Below are positions 51,363 to 60,355 of a DNA stretch of 64,000 bases, one piece after another. The notes under the pieces are model-generated. The model searched no databases, was not told where the DNA came from, and saw only the letters and a program-made list of their open reading frames with translations. The stretch is from Chitinophaga pendula (GTDB lineage Bacteria > Bacteroidota > Bacteroidia > Chitinophagales > Chitinophagaceae). Where the stretch lies: the NCBI RefSeq assembly GCF_020386615.1, contig NZ_CP077769.1:5456001-5520000 (forward strand), given 5' to 3'. The first letter of the stretch is position 1; the number at the start of each line of letters is the position of its first letter. The position numbers and the translations under genes are program-made.

Positions 51363-54300
51363 TGAGGTCACTTTTACGATTTGAGTTATCCTATCATTTC
51401 CGGCAGGTGACTTTTCTCATCGCGGCCTTTTTGTTCTTTATGATGGGGATGCTGGCGGTGCAGATGAACTTTGGCGGGACTGATATTTACAAGAACTCGC
51501 CTTATGTGGCGGCGGTGATGACCAGCCTGCTTTCGCTGAACACCCTATTCCCCGCTATTATATTTGCCGGGAATGTATTGATACGTGATAGCAGCTATAA
51601 GACGGAACCGTTGTTGTTCACGACGGCGATCACGCGGCCATATTATTTCTTTGTCCGCTTTGCCGGTTTCTTTACTGCTGTATTCTTATTGTTACTGTTG
51701 ATGGTAACGGGTGTTATGATAGGTACTGTTGTTTTTGCCGCGCATCAGAGCGGGCCATTTCACCTGTATTACTATATACATCCCTTAGTCGTGTTTGGGT
51801 TACCTAATGTGTTATTTGTAAATAGTTTGCTTTTCAGTATTTCCCTGTTGACCCGTAATGTCAAAGCGATCTATGTAGGCGGTGTGTTGATCTACGTACT
51901 ATACCTGGCGGGATCGGTATGGGGTCAGTCGCCTTTGATAGCCGGATCTGCTGCCAAGACAGGGCTTCCCTCCTTGTCAGCCCTGCTGGTAGACCCCTTC
52001 GGTTTAAGTACGTTTTTCGGTGTTACCCGTTTATGGAATACCCTGCAAAAGAACCAGCAAGTATTTGCGCTAAGCGGTGGCTTTCTATTTAACCGGTTGT
52101 TATGGACGGGGATATCCTGCAGCCTGTTACTGCTTACTTATAAAACCTTTCCTTTCCGGCAACAGCAGATGCAGGCTAAACGTCTGCCTGTCAGGCAAGC
52201 TACGCCTACGTCATTGTTGCCGTACCATCCTGTTGACGTTCATCCTTACGGCAATGGTTATTACCGGCGAGCCATTCTTTCGCAATTCAAACTGGAGGTG
52301 AGCGCACTGTTGAAACATATTCCTTTTGGGGTCATGCTATTATTATGGGCGGTATTGCTGTGGATAACGTTAAAAGACAGTGCGACTATGGGGTTCTATG
52401 GTATGCGCTTCTACCCTTTCACCGGTATTATCGTGGCGCAGCTACTGGATATAAAGTTTGCCTTACTGCTGATCATTTTCTATGTAGCGGAGATAAGCGG
52501 GCGGGAGCGATCTGCCAATATCCAGGGGTTGCTCTATAGTACACCGGTGCCGGATATGATCATGTGGGGCGCCAAATGTGGTGCACTTGCCTTACTGGTA
52601 TTCCTCCTCATCACTGTTAATATTGGTACGGGTATCGGGTTACAGCTAAGTAACAATTACCGGCAGCTGGAATTACCATTGTATGGTAGCCTGTATTATT
52701 ACAGCGGCTTACCATTGTTCTTGTTTGCCATACTGGCGTTGTTTATACAGACACTTGCCGGCAGCAAATATTCCGGTTTGCTATTGAATGTGATGGCAGC
52801 GGGGTTGATCGTATTCAGCAAGCGGATCGGTATTACCCATTACCTGCTGCGTTATGCCAGTGTGCCCAAACTGGAGCATTCTTATATGAATGGTTTCGGG
52901 CATTATGCTACGGCCTTCAACTGGTATATGCTTTATTGGGGAGGGCTGGCGCTTTTACTTGCTTTGGGCAGCATTGCCCTGTGGAATGGCGGTGGCAGGC
53001 GGGGACCGCTCGCGTCTTTCCAATCGGCCTGGCGGCAGCGAGGCAGGGTAGGTAACATGCTGTTACTGGCAGGATTGCTGACCTGGGTGACAGCTGGTGC
53101 TTATGTTTACTATCAGACAAACCTCATTGGCAAATACCAATCCCCTTCCGATCAGGAGGCCTGGCAAGTCGGTTATGAGCGTGCTTATGCACCATTAGCC
53201 CGGATATCACAGCCGGATATCACAGCCTTAAAAGCGAAGATAGACCTTTATCCATCGGAGCGGCGGTATACCGTCAAAGGTAGCTACCAGTTGAAAAACA
53301 ACACTGACAGCGCTATCCGTCGTATATGGGTAGGTATTGAGCCATCGGTTACGAAGGCGCAGCTGTGGTTGCCCGGCGCCACCCTACAACAAGCCGACAA
53401 GCTCTATGAGCAATATTGGTATTTATTAAAGACGCCATTGTTGCCAGGGCAGGAGCTATCCTTACAATTCCAGATGGACGTGGTGCGTAATGGATTCGTT
53501 GCCTTTAACAATGAGCATTCCCTTGTGGCAAACGGTTCATATGTAGAGCTTGCGAAGTATTTACCTTTTATCGGCTACAACGGGCGTCTGCAATGTGAAG
53601 ATGCGATCGTGCGTAAGGCAGCCGGGCTGGCTGAGCAGGTAACGGACGACTACGACACTACCTATCATCTGGTGGATATAGATGCTACTGTTTCTACTGC
53701 GGGGGATCAGTATGTGTGTATGCCGGGGGTATTAAAACGTTCCTGGCAGCAGGCCGGCAGGCGATATTTTCATTACCAGACGGAAGCTCCTATCAACTTT
53801 GCCTTTGCTTTGAGTTCTGCGCGATATGCTATAAAAAGGGAGCAATACAAAGGGGTATCGCTTAGTATATTTTACCAGGAAGGATATGCACATAACCTGG
53901 AGAGCATGATGCAGGGTATGAAGGATGCCTTGGACTATTGCAGTGAGCAGTTTATGCCCTATCCGTTTACGACACTTTCTATCGCGGAGATACCACAATA
54001 CAGGGGTACGGCGACAGCCTATCCGGGGATGATCTTCAGTGCGGAGCAGAACAATTTCCTCAGTGATTTCAGGGACTCCAACAAGTTGGATTATGCTTAT
54101 GCGACTGTGCTGCACGAGGTATCGCATCAGTGGTGGGCACATACCCTTGTACCTGCCGGGGGACCCGGTTACAAGATGCTGACGGAATCCCTGGCCAAGT
54201 ATACGGAAGCGGTGGTGATGGAGCGGAAAGTCGGCCCCCTGCGATTGCGGCAATATATGCAGGCAGATAATTCCCTGTATATGATGACACGCGGCAGCTA

Positions 54301-54889
54301 TGCTCATGAACCTGCGTTGGTCAATACGATAGATGAATCTTTCGTTTGCTATCAGAAGGGCGCGATGGCATTTTATGCTATCAAGGAAAGCATCGGTGAA
54401 AAGCAGGTAAATGCGGCCCTGCGGCAGCTGGTATATGCGCATGTTTATCCTTTCAAGAGAGCGATACCAGAGGACCTGGTACAGGCCTTGTACCAGTATG
54501 CTGACACTACACAGCGACGATTGATCGACGAGCAGCTACGGCAAGTGATCGTATACGATCTGGCAGTAAAGGTATTATCCTGCGAACGGGTTGGCAGCAA
54601 ATATCATTTGCAGGTGCGGGTAGATATTCAAAAGAACAGGCAATTGGATGCTCAGCCGGAGCAGCCGCTGGCCATTAACGATATCATTCCTCTTGCTATT
54701 TTCGACCAGGAAAGTGAAGTATGGATACGGCCAGCTGTTCCTATTTACCTGGAACGTACTTATTTTCATCAGGCGTCCACTATGCTGACACTTGTATTGG
54801 ACCGGGCCCCAGCGATGGTGGCTATTGACCCTTATGCGTATATCCCGGACGGCAACCAGCAGGATAACATCGCTATCGTGCCCAGGTAG
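51359..54889 (+). CDS. ABC-2-type permease fused to an M1-family peptidase
   Basis: This 1176-residue fusion has an N-terminal ABC-2-type permease of about ten helices (first 590 residues) and a large C-terminal gluzincin domain of the M1 aminopeptidase family. The zinc motif is HEVSHQWW with His919, Glu920 and His923, and the third ligand is Glu943 in LTESLAKYTEAV. The start at ATG 51359 overlaps the ATPase stop. The fusion is known in Bacteroidota as an ABC permease/M1 aminopeptidase, of unknown substrate. Its stop is 1 base from the stop of the convergent response regulator. Confidence 0.93.
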   Translation: MMRSLLRFELSYHFRQVTFLIAAFLFFMMGMLAVQMNFGGTDIYKNSPYVAAVMTSLLSLNTLFPAIIFAGNVLIRDSSYKTEPLLFTTAITRPYYFFVRFAGFFTAVFLLLLLMVTGVMIGTVVFAAHQSGPFHLYYYIHPLVVFGLPNVLFVNSLLFSISLLTRNVKAIYVGGVLIYVLYLAGSVWGQSPLIAGSAAKTGLPSLSALLVDPFGLSTFFGVTRLWNTLQKNQQVFALSGGFLFNRLLWTGISCSLLLLTYKTFPFRQQQMQAKRLPVRQATPTSLLPYHPVDVHPYGNGYYRRAILSQFKLEVSALLKHIPFGVMLLLWAVLLWITLKDSATMGFYGMRFYPFTGIIVAQLLDIKFALLLIIFYVAEISGRERSANIQGLLYSTPVPDMIMWGAKCGALALLVFLLITVNIGTGIGLQLSNNYRQLELPLYGSLYYYSGLPLFLFAILALFIQTLAGSKYSGLLLNVMAAGLIVFSKRIGITHYLLRYASVPKLEHSYMNGFGHYATAFNWYMLYWGGLALLLALGSIALWNGGGRRGPLASFQSAWRQRGRVGNMLLLAGLLTWVTAGAYVYYQTNLIGKYQSPSDQEAWQVGYERAYAPLARISQPDITALKAKIDLYPSERRYTVKGSYQLKNNTDSAIRRIWVGIEPSVTKAQLWLPGATLQQADKLYEQYWYLLKTPLLPGQELSLQFQMDVVRNGFVAFNNEHSLVANGSYVELAKYLPFIGYNGRLQCEDAIVRKAAGLAEQVTDDYDTTYHLVDIDATVSTAGDQYVCMPGVLKRSWQQAGRRYFHYQTEAPINFAFALSSARYAIKREQYKGVSLSIFYQEGYAHNLESMMQGMKDALDYCSEQFMPYPFTTLSIAEIPQYRGTATAYPGMIFSAEQNNFLSDFRDSNKLDYAYATVLHEVSHQWWAHTLVPAGGPGYKMLTESLAKYTEAVVMERKVGPLRLRQYMQADNSLYMMTRGSYAHEPALVNTIDESFVCYQKGAMAFYAIKESIGEKQVNAALRQLVYAHVYPFKRAIPEDLVQALYQYADTTQRRLIDEQLRQVIVYDLAVKVLSCERVGSKYHLQVRVDIQKNRQLDAQPEQPLAINDIIPLAIFDQESEVWIRPAVPIYLERTYFHQASTMLTLVLDRAPAMVAIDPYAYIPDGNQQDNIAIVPR

Positions 54890-54890
54890 T

Positions 54891-55586
54891 TTATTTGCTG
54901 AAGCTGTTTAATACTATGTCTTTATAGTTGCTACTAACGGGGACTGCCTGTAGCCCGGTGAGTGTCACTTCACCGGGCTTTATCACTTTAATCCTGGCGA
55001 TGGATACGATATATGATTTGTGTGTACGTACGAATCGATCCGGGGGTAACATTTCTTCCAGCTTTTTCATGGTAAGATGTACCAGGTAGGTCCGGTTGTC
55101 TGTGACGATCTTCATATAGTCCCGGGAGCCTTCGATATATATTATATCTGTATAGGGGATCTTTAACAGCCCTTCTTTTTCTTTTACCAGCAGGTGGCCC
55201 TGATAGGGGGAAGCCGGTTGATCCGTTGGGGTGGCGAGCAGGGCTTTCACTTTTTGTATGGCCTGGAGAAAACGTTCGTATGAGAACGGTTTGAGCAGGT
55301 AATCTGCTACATTCAGTTCATATCCTTGTAGTGCGTACTCAGCGTATGCGGTAGTAAATACCACTTTGGCTGTTGGATGTAACGTTTTGAGGAATGTGAC
55401 ACCATTGACCAATGGCATTTCGATATCCAGGAAGATGAGGTCGACCGTTTGTTGTTCCAGTTTGGCGAATGCTTCCATGGCATTGCGACAATTGCCAGCC
55501 AGTGTAAGGTCGTCCGTCTGCAGGATATATTGTTCGAGTATCTGGTGAGCGATGACCTCATCATCGACTATCAAACATTTGATCAT
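54891..55586 (-). CDS. LytTR-type response regulator
   Basis: This 231-residue regulator, set to start at ATG 55586, has a receiver domain with Asp54 (LIFLDIEMPLVNG) and a LytTR domain from about residue 130 (LLVKEKEGLLKIPYTDIIYIEGSRDYM). It lies downstream of a matching sensor kinase at 55591 with only 4 bases between. It is a second system of the same type as that at 48038-50265, on the far side of the ABC transporter. Confidence 0.94.
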   Translation of the reverse strand: MIKCLIVDDEVIAHQILEQYILQTDDLTLAGNCRNAMEAFAKLEQQTVDLIFLDIEMPLVNGVTFLKTLHPTAKVVFTTAYAEYALQGYELNVADYLLKPFSYERFLQAIQKVKALLATPTDQPASPYQGHLLVKEKEGLLKIPYTDIIYIEGSRDYMKIVTDNRTYLVHLTMKKLEEMLPPDRFVRTHKSYIVSIARIKVIKPGEVTLTGLQAVPVSSNYKDIVLNSFSK

Positions 55587-55590
55587 GATC

Positions 55591-56679
55591 TTAACATTGT
55601 ATATGAAGGTGTACGGTATAGGTATGGTTGTCGGTGGTGATGTCCAAGGTATGACGTTCCGGATAGTATAGTGCCAGCCGCTTTTTTGCATTCTCTAATC
55701 CGACGCCTCCATAGTATGATGATTGCATGGGTGTGATCAGCACTTTGCTGTTGGAGATCATAAAATGAACCCTGTTTTGTGTTACTGTGATTGCTCCTTT
55801 TACAAAGCCATTATCAGAGATGCGATGTGCGCCATGTTTAAAACTGTTTTCCACGAAAGGTATAAATAAGAGCGGTGCTATTGACAGGTCTTGCAGGCTG
55901 TTACGATCTATTTGAAAATGGATATTAGCCATCGGGTAGCGTTTTTTCTCCATTTCGAGATAGTTGTCGAGGAAGTCGAGATCTTTTTCGACAGGCACCT
56001 GGTTTTGCTGGCAATCGTACAGTATGTACCGCATCATATCGGATAGGCGCAAGATAAAGGCAGGTGTTTCTTTAGCACCTGTTATACTCATGCCATATAT
56101 ACTATTCAGGGTGTTGAAGAGGAAGTGCGGGTGCAGTTGTGCTTTTAGCGTCTCCAGTTGCAGTACCAGGTTATCTTTTTCGAGGACGTGCCGTTGTTTT
56201 TCGGCGGAGAATGCATACCGCATGAACATGACCGAGAAGAATGCCAGCATATCTGTCAGGATAATGGTGACCTGCATACCTCTGGTCATCAGGGCATGGT
56301 CGAACCAGGCAAACTGTTTTTCCCAGAACACGGTCATTACCGGGTTGTGGTTCAGGAACCGGAAGAGGGCTGCCATGAACCAGTTGACCCATTTGGGTAT
56401 GAATACAAACCAGGCTATGGTGGTAAAGAAGAGGGCAGTATACTGTCTTTTTTTCAGGAGCCAGGGGCCTATGAGCCGGTAAAAAGGGATGACATAGGCG
56501 GTGGTGGCAATGGCGAAAGGGATGAGTATGGGAAAAGGGAAATTGGTACGAAGGCGAGGGAGCCAGGAATCCCCTGCCAGTTCGCTGTACTTATACAGGC
56601 AGACATATATTATCCAGACCAGTATTTCATAGACGGAGATGATCTGGCTGCCGGATTGTTGTTTTCTTGGATTGCTCAT
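55591..56679 (-). CDS. LytS-type sensor histidine kinase
   Basis: This 362-residue kinase, set to start at ATG 56679, has about four membrane helices, a coiled region and the LytS-type His_kinase domain (AQLHPHFLFNTLNSIYGMS) followed by FVENSFKHGA and GVGLENAKKRLAL. It is shorter than the kinase at 48784, with fewer helices. The response regulator follows it directly. It is divergent from the outer-membrane barrel gene at 56862. Confidence 0.93.
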   Translation of the reverse strand: MSNPRKQQSGSQIISVYEILVWIIYVCLYKYSELAGDSWLPRLRTNFPFPILIPFAIATTAYVIPFYRLIGPWLLKKRQYTALFFTTIAWFVFIPKWVNWFMAALFRFLNHNPVMTVFWEKQFAWFDHALMTRGMQVTIILTDMLAFFSVMFMRYAFSAEKQRHVLEKDNLVLQLETLKAQLHPHFLFNTLNSIYGMSITGAKETPAFILRLSDMMRYILYDCQQNQVPVEKDLDFLDNYLEMEKKRYPMANIHFQIDRNSLQDLSIAPLLFIPFVENSFKHGAHRISDNGFVKGAITVTQNRVHFMISNSKVLITPMQSSYYGGVGLENAKKRLALYYPERHTLDITTDNHTYTVHLHIQC

Positions 56680-56861
56680 ACACAAAACTAATACCGTACA
56701 TGCGGTGCGCTTATTGGCTGTTCGACAAAATGGGATTTTCTTTCGACAAAATCAAGGGCAGTTGATTACGTAGCCTGTATATGGTATTTGGCAGAAAGCA
56801 GGTTTCCGTCTCCTGACGATCGTTGTTCCTTTGCTGTATCAATCAAAACATAGCAATCGAC

Positions 56862-59048
56862 ATGAGACATCATCGTACACTGACCTACTCCCTGGCCTTT
56901 TCTTTTCTTGCCTATATGCCTGTTATTGCTCAATCCCATACGACTATGGCAAAGGATACGTCCACAGCTGCCTCTGCCAAAAATCTGCAAGGTGTGACTG
57001 TTACGGCAGCAGCACCTTTCATCATTCAACGGGCGGACCGGATCATTCTGCATGTATCTCAACGTACTGCTACCGCAGGCGGCAATGTCTATGAAGCTCT
57101 CCTGCTCACTCCTGCACTGACGGATCAGCAAGGGCTACAGTTCAGGGGCAAACAGGTGGCCGTATATATCAACGGTAAGCCTACACGACTCAGCGGAGAG
57201 GAGTTAAAACAATACTTATCTTCTATGCCAGCTAATACGGTAGATCAGATACATGTGATCCCTCAGCCCTCTGCCAAATATGAAGCAAATGGCGGTGTCG
57301 TGATCGATATCATACTCGCCAAGAATAAAAGCTATGGTACCAACGGTACGTTGACCGCAGGTGGGGGCCTGGGTAATTACCTGCGACATAATGGAGGTGT
57401 CAGCATCAATCATCGCAATGCGCAGCTCAATGTATACGGTAGTTATGATTATCTGTATAACCAGACGGCTACCCGTAATAGTGCTGAACGCTTTTTCAAT
57501 AAGGGCTATACTGTTACCGATGAGCAAAACATTGTAGACCGTACGTCTGCGCATACATTGAAAGCCGGGCTTGATTATACTTTTAATGCACACAGCAGTG
57601 CGGGCATACTAGTGAGAGGCGTAGTCAGTGAGCGTAATAAAGACATCCGCAACCATTCGCTGGCCCATTATCATGCAGGGGGTCCGGATGCTATTTCTCT
57701 TGTCAACGCGGATAATTCGGCCGCTTATGTGACACCTACCGTTAACTTATACTATAAGTTGCTGACCGGTCGAAGAGGTGCGGCGTTAACGTTAAATGCG
57801 GACTATTTCAGTTATGAGAAACGTTGGAATGATGATTTTGTAACTACCTATCGTGATGCCAGTGGTCAGGCAACGGCTCCTGATTATTATCTAAGAAATC
57901 AATCTCCCGCTAGTAACCGTATACAGTCGTTTTCTGGGGATTATACTTTCAAAGCAGGTAAGATCCGTTATGAGACGGGTATCAAGGGGGTATTCACCCG
58001 TACTGACAATAATGCACAATGGGATATACAAGATAAGGGGATGTGGCAACCAGATAAGGGTAAAACCAATCATTTTATTTATCAAGAGGATATTTATGCG
58101 GCTTATGCATCTGCTGCTACTTCTATCAAAAAGATCGATCTTCAGGCAGGCATCCGGTTGGAGCATACTGCGGCCCTGGGTCATTCACTGACGCTGGCGC
58201 AACGTGATTCACAACGTTATACGGACTTATTTCCCAACATTAGCATTGGTTATAATAAAGATGACAAGCAGCAATTTTCTTTGTCTTACCGTAAAAAGAT
58301 CGAGCGATTTGGATTTGACATTGTCAATCCTTTCCTGGTGTACCAAAGCCAATATGTTTATTATCAGGGCAATCCTGCGATCAAGCCCTCTTATTCTCAT
58401 AATTTGGAGGCTGGATGGGCGTATGGCAATGAGTGGATGGCCGCTGTTAGTTATAGTTATTTTACTGCTGTGCTGGCAGAAGTATACAGAAAGGGTAACG
58501 ACGACAATACGATTATCAGCACATATGATAATGTGGCCAGTGCCAACCAGTTGAGTACCGATCTTACCTATACGAAATACCTGCTGTCGAATAAATTAAT
58601 GAGCAGCAACACCATTGGCGGCCTATATGCAAAGTACAATGCACCTGATAACACGGGACTGGGCAGCGCTTCGTTCGGTGGATTTGTAAGCAGTAATAAT
58701 CAATACCAGCTTGCATCACGCTGGCAGGCGGAAATGAATTTGTTTTACTATAGTCCGATCATCTTTGGTGCTTATCGTTTCCAATCACAATTTTCTATGG
58801 GATTAGGCGTTTCTGCCAATGTATTGCAAAAGAAAGCGACGGTGAGTTTGCATGTGACAGATCTGTTCCATACGAATAAGCGCCGGTATACGGTTAACTC
58901 TTATGGGGTTTACTTTAACAATCGCAGTATGCCGGAGACCAGATTTATCAAGATCGCCTTTAGTTACCGATTTGGTAATAAAAATGTAAAGGCTGCTAAG
59001 AACAAGAAAACAGGTATCGATGACGTTAAAAGGAGGATGGAAAGTTAA
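56862..59048 (+). CDS. Outer-membrane beta-barrel protein (OMP_b-brl_3 type)
   Basis: This 728-residue protein, set to start at ATG 56862, has a signal peptide ending near VIAQSH, a short plug-like region (about residues 40-140, including LQGVTVTAAAPFIIQRADRI and QVAVYINGKPTRLSGEELKQ) and a barrel. There is no CarboxypepD domain, unlike its relative at 60356. OMP_b-brl_3 barrels are TonB-receptor-like but usually with no known ligand. It starts divergent from the sensor kinase at 56679. An intrinsic terminator follows. Confidence 0.9.
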   Translation: MRHHRTLTYSLAFSFLAYMPVIAQSHTTMAKDTSTAASAKNLQGVTVTAAAPFIIQRADRIILHVSQRTATAGGNVYEALLLTPALTDQQGLQFRGKQVAVYINGKPTRLSGEELKQYLSSMPANTVDQIHVIPQPSAKYEANGGVVIDIILAKNKSYGTNGTLTAGGGLGNYLRHNGGVSINHRNAQLNVYGSYDYLYNQTATRNSAERFFNKGYTVTDEQNIVDRTSAHTLKAGLDYTFNAHSSAGILVRGVVSERNKDIRNHSLAHYHAGGPDAISLVNADNSAAYVTPTVNLYYKLLTGRRGAALTLNADYFSYEKRWNDDFVTTYRDASGQATAPDYYLRNQSPASNRIQSFSGDYTFKAGKIRYETGIKGVFTRTDNNAQWDIQDKGMWQPDKGKTNHFIYQEDIYAAYASAATSIKKIDLQAGIRLEHTAALGHSLTLAQRDSQRYTDLFPNISIGYNKDDKQQFSLSYRKKIERFGFDIVNPFLVYQSQYVYYQGNPAIKPSYSHNLEAGWAYGNEWMAAVSYSYFTAVLAEVYRKGNDDNTIISTYDNVASANQLSTDLTYTKYLLSNKLMSSNTIGGLYAKYNAPDNTGLGSASFGGFVSSNNQYQLASRWQAEMNLFYYSPIIFGAYRFQSQFSMGLGVSANVLQKKATVSLHVTDLFHTNKRRYTVNSYGVYFNNRSMPETRFIKIAFSYRFGNKNVKAAKNKKTGIDDVKRRMES

Positions 59049-59082
59049 CGCTTACCATTCGCCAAGCTAAAAACCTGAAAAT

Positions 59083-59113
59083 GGCCCTTGTATATCTATA
59101 TAGGGGCCTTTTT
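59083..59113 (+). terminator. Intrinsic terminator after the outer-membrane barrel gene
   Basis: GGCCCTTGTATA (59083-59094) pairs with TATATAGGGGCC (59097-59108) over 12 bp, two of them wobbles, around a 2-base loop, then TTTTT. A strong terminator. Confidence 0.85.
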
Positions 59114-59184
59114 GTATGGTATTTAAATTTCGCTTATCTTTCTTTTCCCTTGCTAATATATACCCCTTTATCATGGGATAACAT

Positions 59185-60237
59185 ATGAATATTGGACAGC
59201 AAATATTGTTTCTTTTGAGTGCGCTGGGAGCTGTGAATGCCATTATCCTCAGTCTTTATCTTTTCTTTAATAAAAAGAAAAGATCTCTTTCCACTATTTT
59301 TCTAGGTATCTTATTACTGACGCTTAGCCTGCGGGTGATCAAATCTGTTTTTATATATTTTAATCCGCAGCTTGATAAGATCCTGGTACAGATAGGGCTG
59401 ACGGCCTGTTTTTTTATAGGGCCTTCGCTATATTATTTTGTGAGGTCTGTGCTAGGTAAGGTGGAGCGGATGCCGAGATCTTGGAAATGGAGTTTAGGTC
59501 TTCAGGCAGGTCTTATTTTTTTGATAGGTGTTATCTGGCCTTATTCGATCTATCTGAAGGTATGGAAGGTCATGGCATATGTTATTTATGTACAATGGTT
59601 TGCCTATGTAGTGGCTAGTGGTTATGCGGTATGGCCTTCGCTTAAGCTCTTTTTTACGGACCGTTCTCTGCTTACGGGAGCAGCGCGATATGCGTTAATG
59701 GTCTATTCGGGGAATACGATCATTTTTGCCTTTTATTTGGCGGCGATCATTTTTCTCATGCGTGATATATACATTATGGGGCCGGTGTCGCTTACCTTCC
59801 TGCTGTATTTAAATATCGTGATGTTGTTTTTTGGTAAGGGGCTTGATAACAATAATGCAGGCAAAGTGGAAAAGAAAAAGATCGCCACGGATGATGCCCT
59901 TTTGTGGATAGACCGTTTGGAGAAGGTGATCGGGGAAAAGGCGTTGTATAAAGACCCCAACCTGAAGTTGCATGAGCTGGCGCAACACATTAATATTTCT
60001 GCCCATCAGTTATCTCAACTATTGAATGATAATATTGGGAAAAGTTTTTCTACCTACATTAATGAGTATCGTATCCGGGAAGCTTGCCGGTTGATTACGA
60101 GCAGTGATCATCTGACCATAGAAGCTATCGGGTATGAGGTAGGGTATAATTCGAAGTCTACATTCTATACTGCTTTCAAAAAAGTGATGGATACCACCCC
60201 TTCTCTGTACAAGGAGGGTTTAGCCAAAATCATCTAA
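59185..60237 (+). CDS. 7TM-type AraC-family regulator
   Basis: This 350-residue protein has about seven membrane helices (residues 5-215) and a C-terminal AraC domain (LKLHELAQHINISAHQLSQLL and ITSSDHLTIEAIGYEVGYNSK). Membrane-bound AraC regulators of this form occur in Bacteroidota and act without a separate kinase. It lies between two outer-membrane barrel genes and may control one or both, especially the one at 60356. Confidence 0.93.
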   Translation: MNIGQQILFLLSALGAVNAIILSLYLFFNKKKRSLSTIFLGILLLTLSLRVIKSVFIYFNPQLDKILVQIGLTACFFIGPSLYYFVRSVLGKVERMPRSWKWSLGLQAGLIFLIGVIWPYSIYLKVWKVMAYVIYVQWFAYVVASGYAVWPSLKLFFTDRSLLTGAARYALMVYSGNTIIFAFYLAAIIFLMRDIYIMGPVSLTFLLYLNIVMLFFGKGLDNNNAGKVEKKKIATDDALLWIDRLEKVIGEKALYKDPNLKLHELAQHINISAHQLSQLLNDNIGKSFSTYINEYRIREACRLITSSDHLTIEAIGYEVGYNSKSTFYTAFKKVMDTTPSLYKEGLAKII

Positions 60238-60263
60238 TAATCAACTATTTACATTTTTACTGA

Positions 60264-60285
60264 GTACGGTTTTATAAATCCGTAC
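60264..60285 (+). terminator. Short hairpin after the 7TM-AraC gene
   Basis: GTACGG (60264-60269) pairs with CCGTAC (60280-60285) around a 10-base loop, with a TTTT six bases later. A weak terminator candidate. Confidence 0.4.
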
Positions 60286-60355
60286 GCCGGTTTTCGGGAA
60301 GCCGGACCTTGTCAATGCGGTATGTTTTTAGGTTTGCTGAAAACGAAAAATACCG

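Noticed and set aside
50463..54889. ABC transporter as lanthipeptide immunity/export genes (LanFEG or LanT)
   Set aside because: It lies about 16 kb away, carries an M1 peptidase fusion and is enclosed by its own two-component systems; no C39 peptidase or immunity gene is present.
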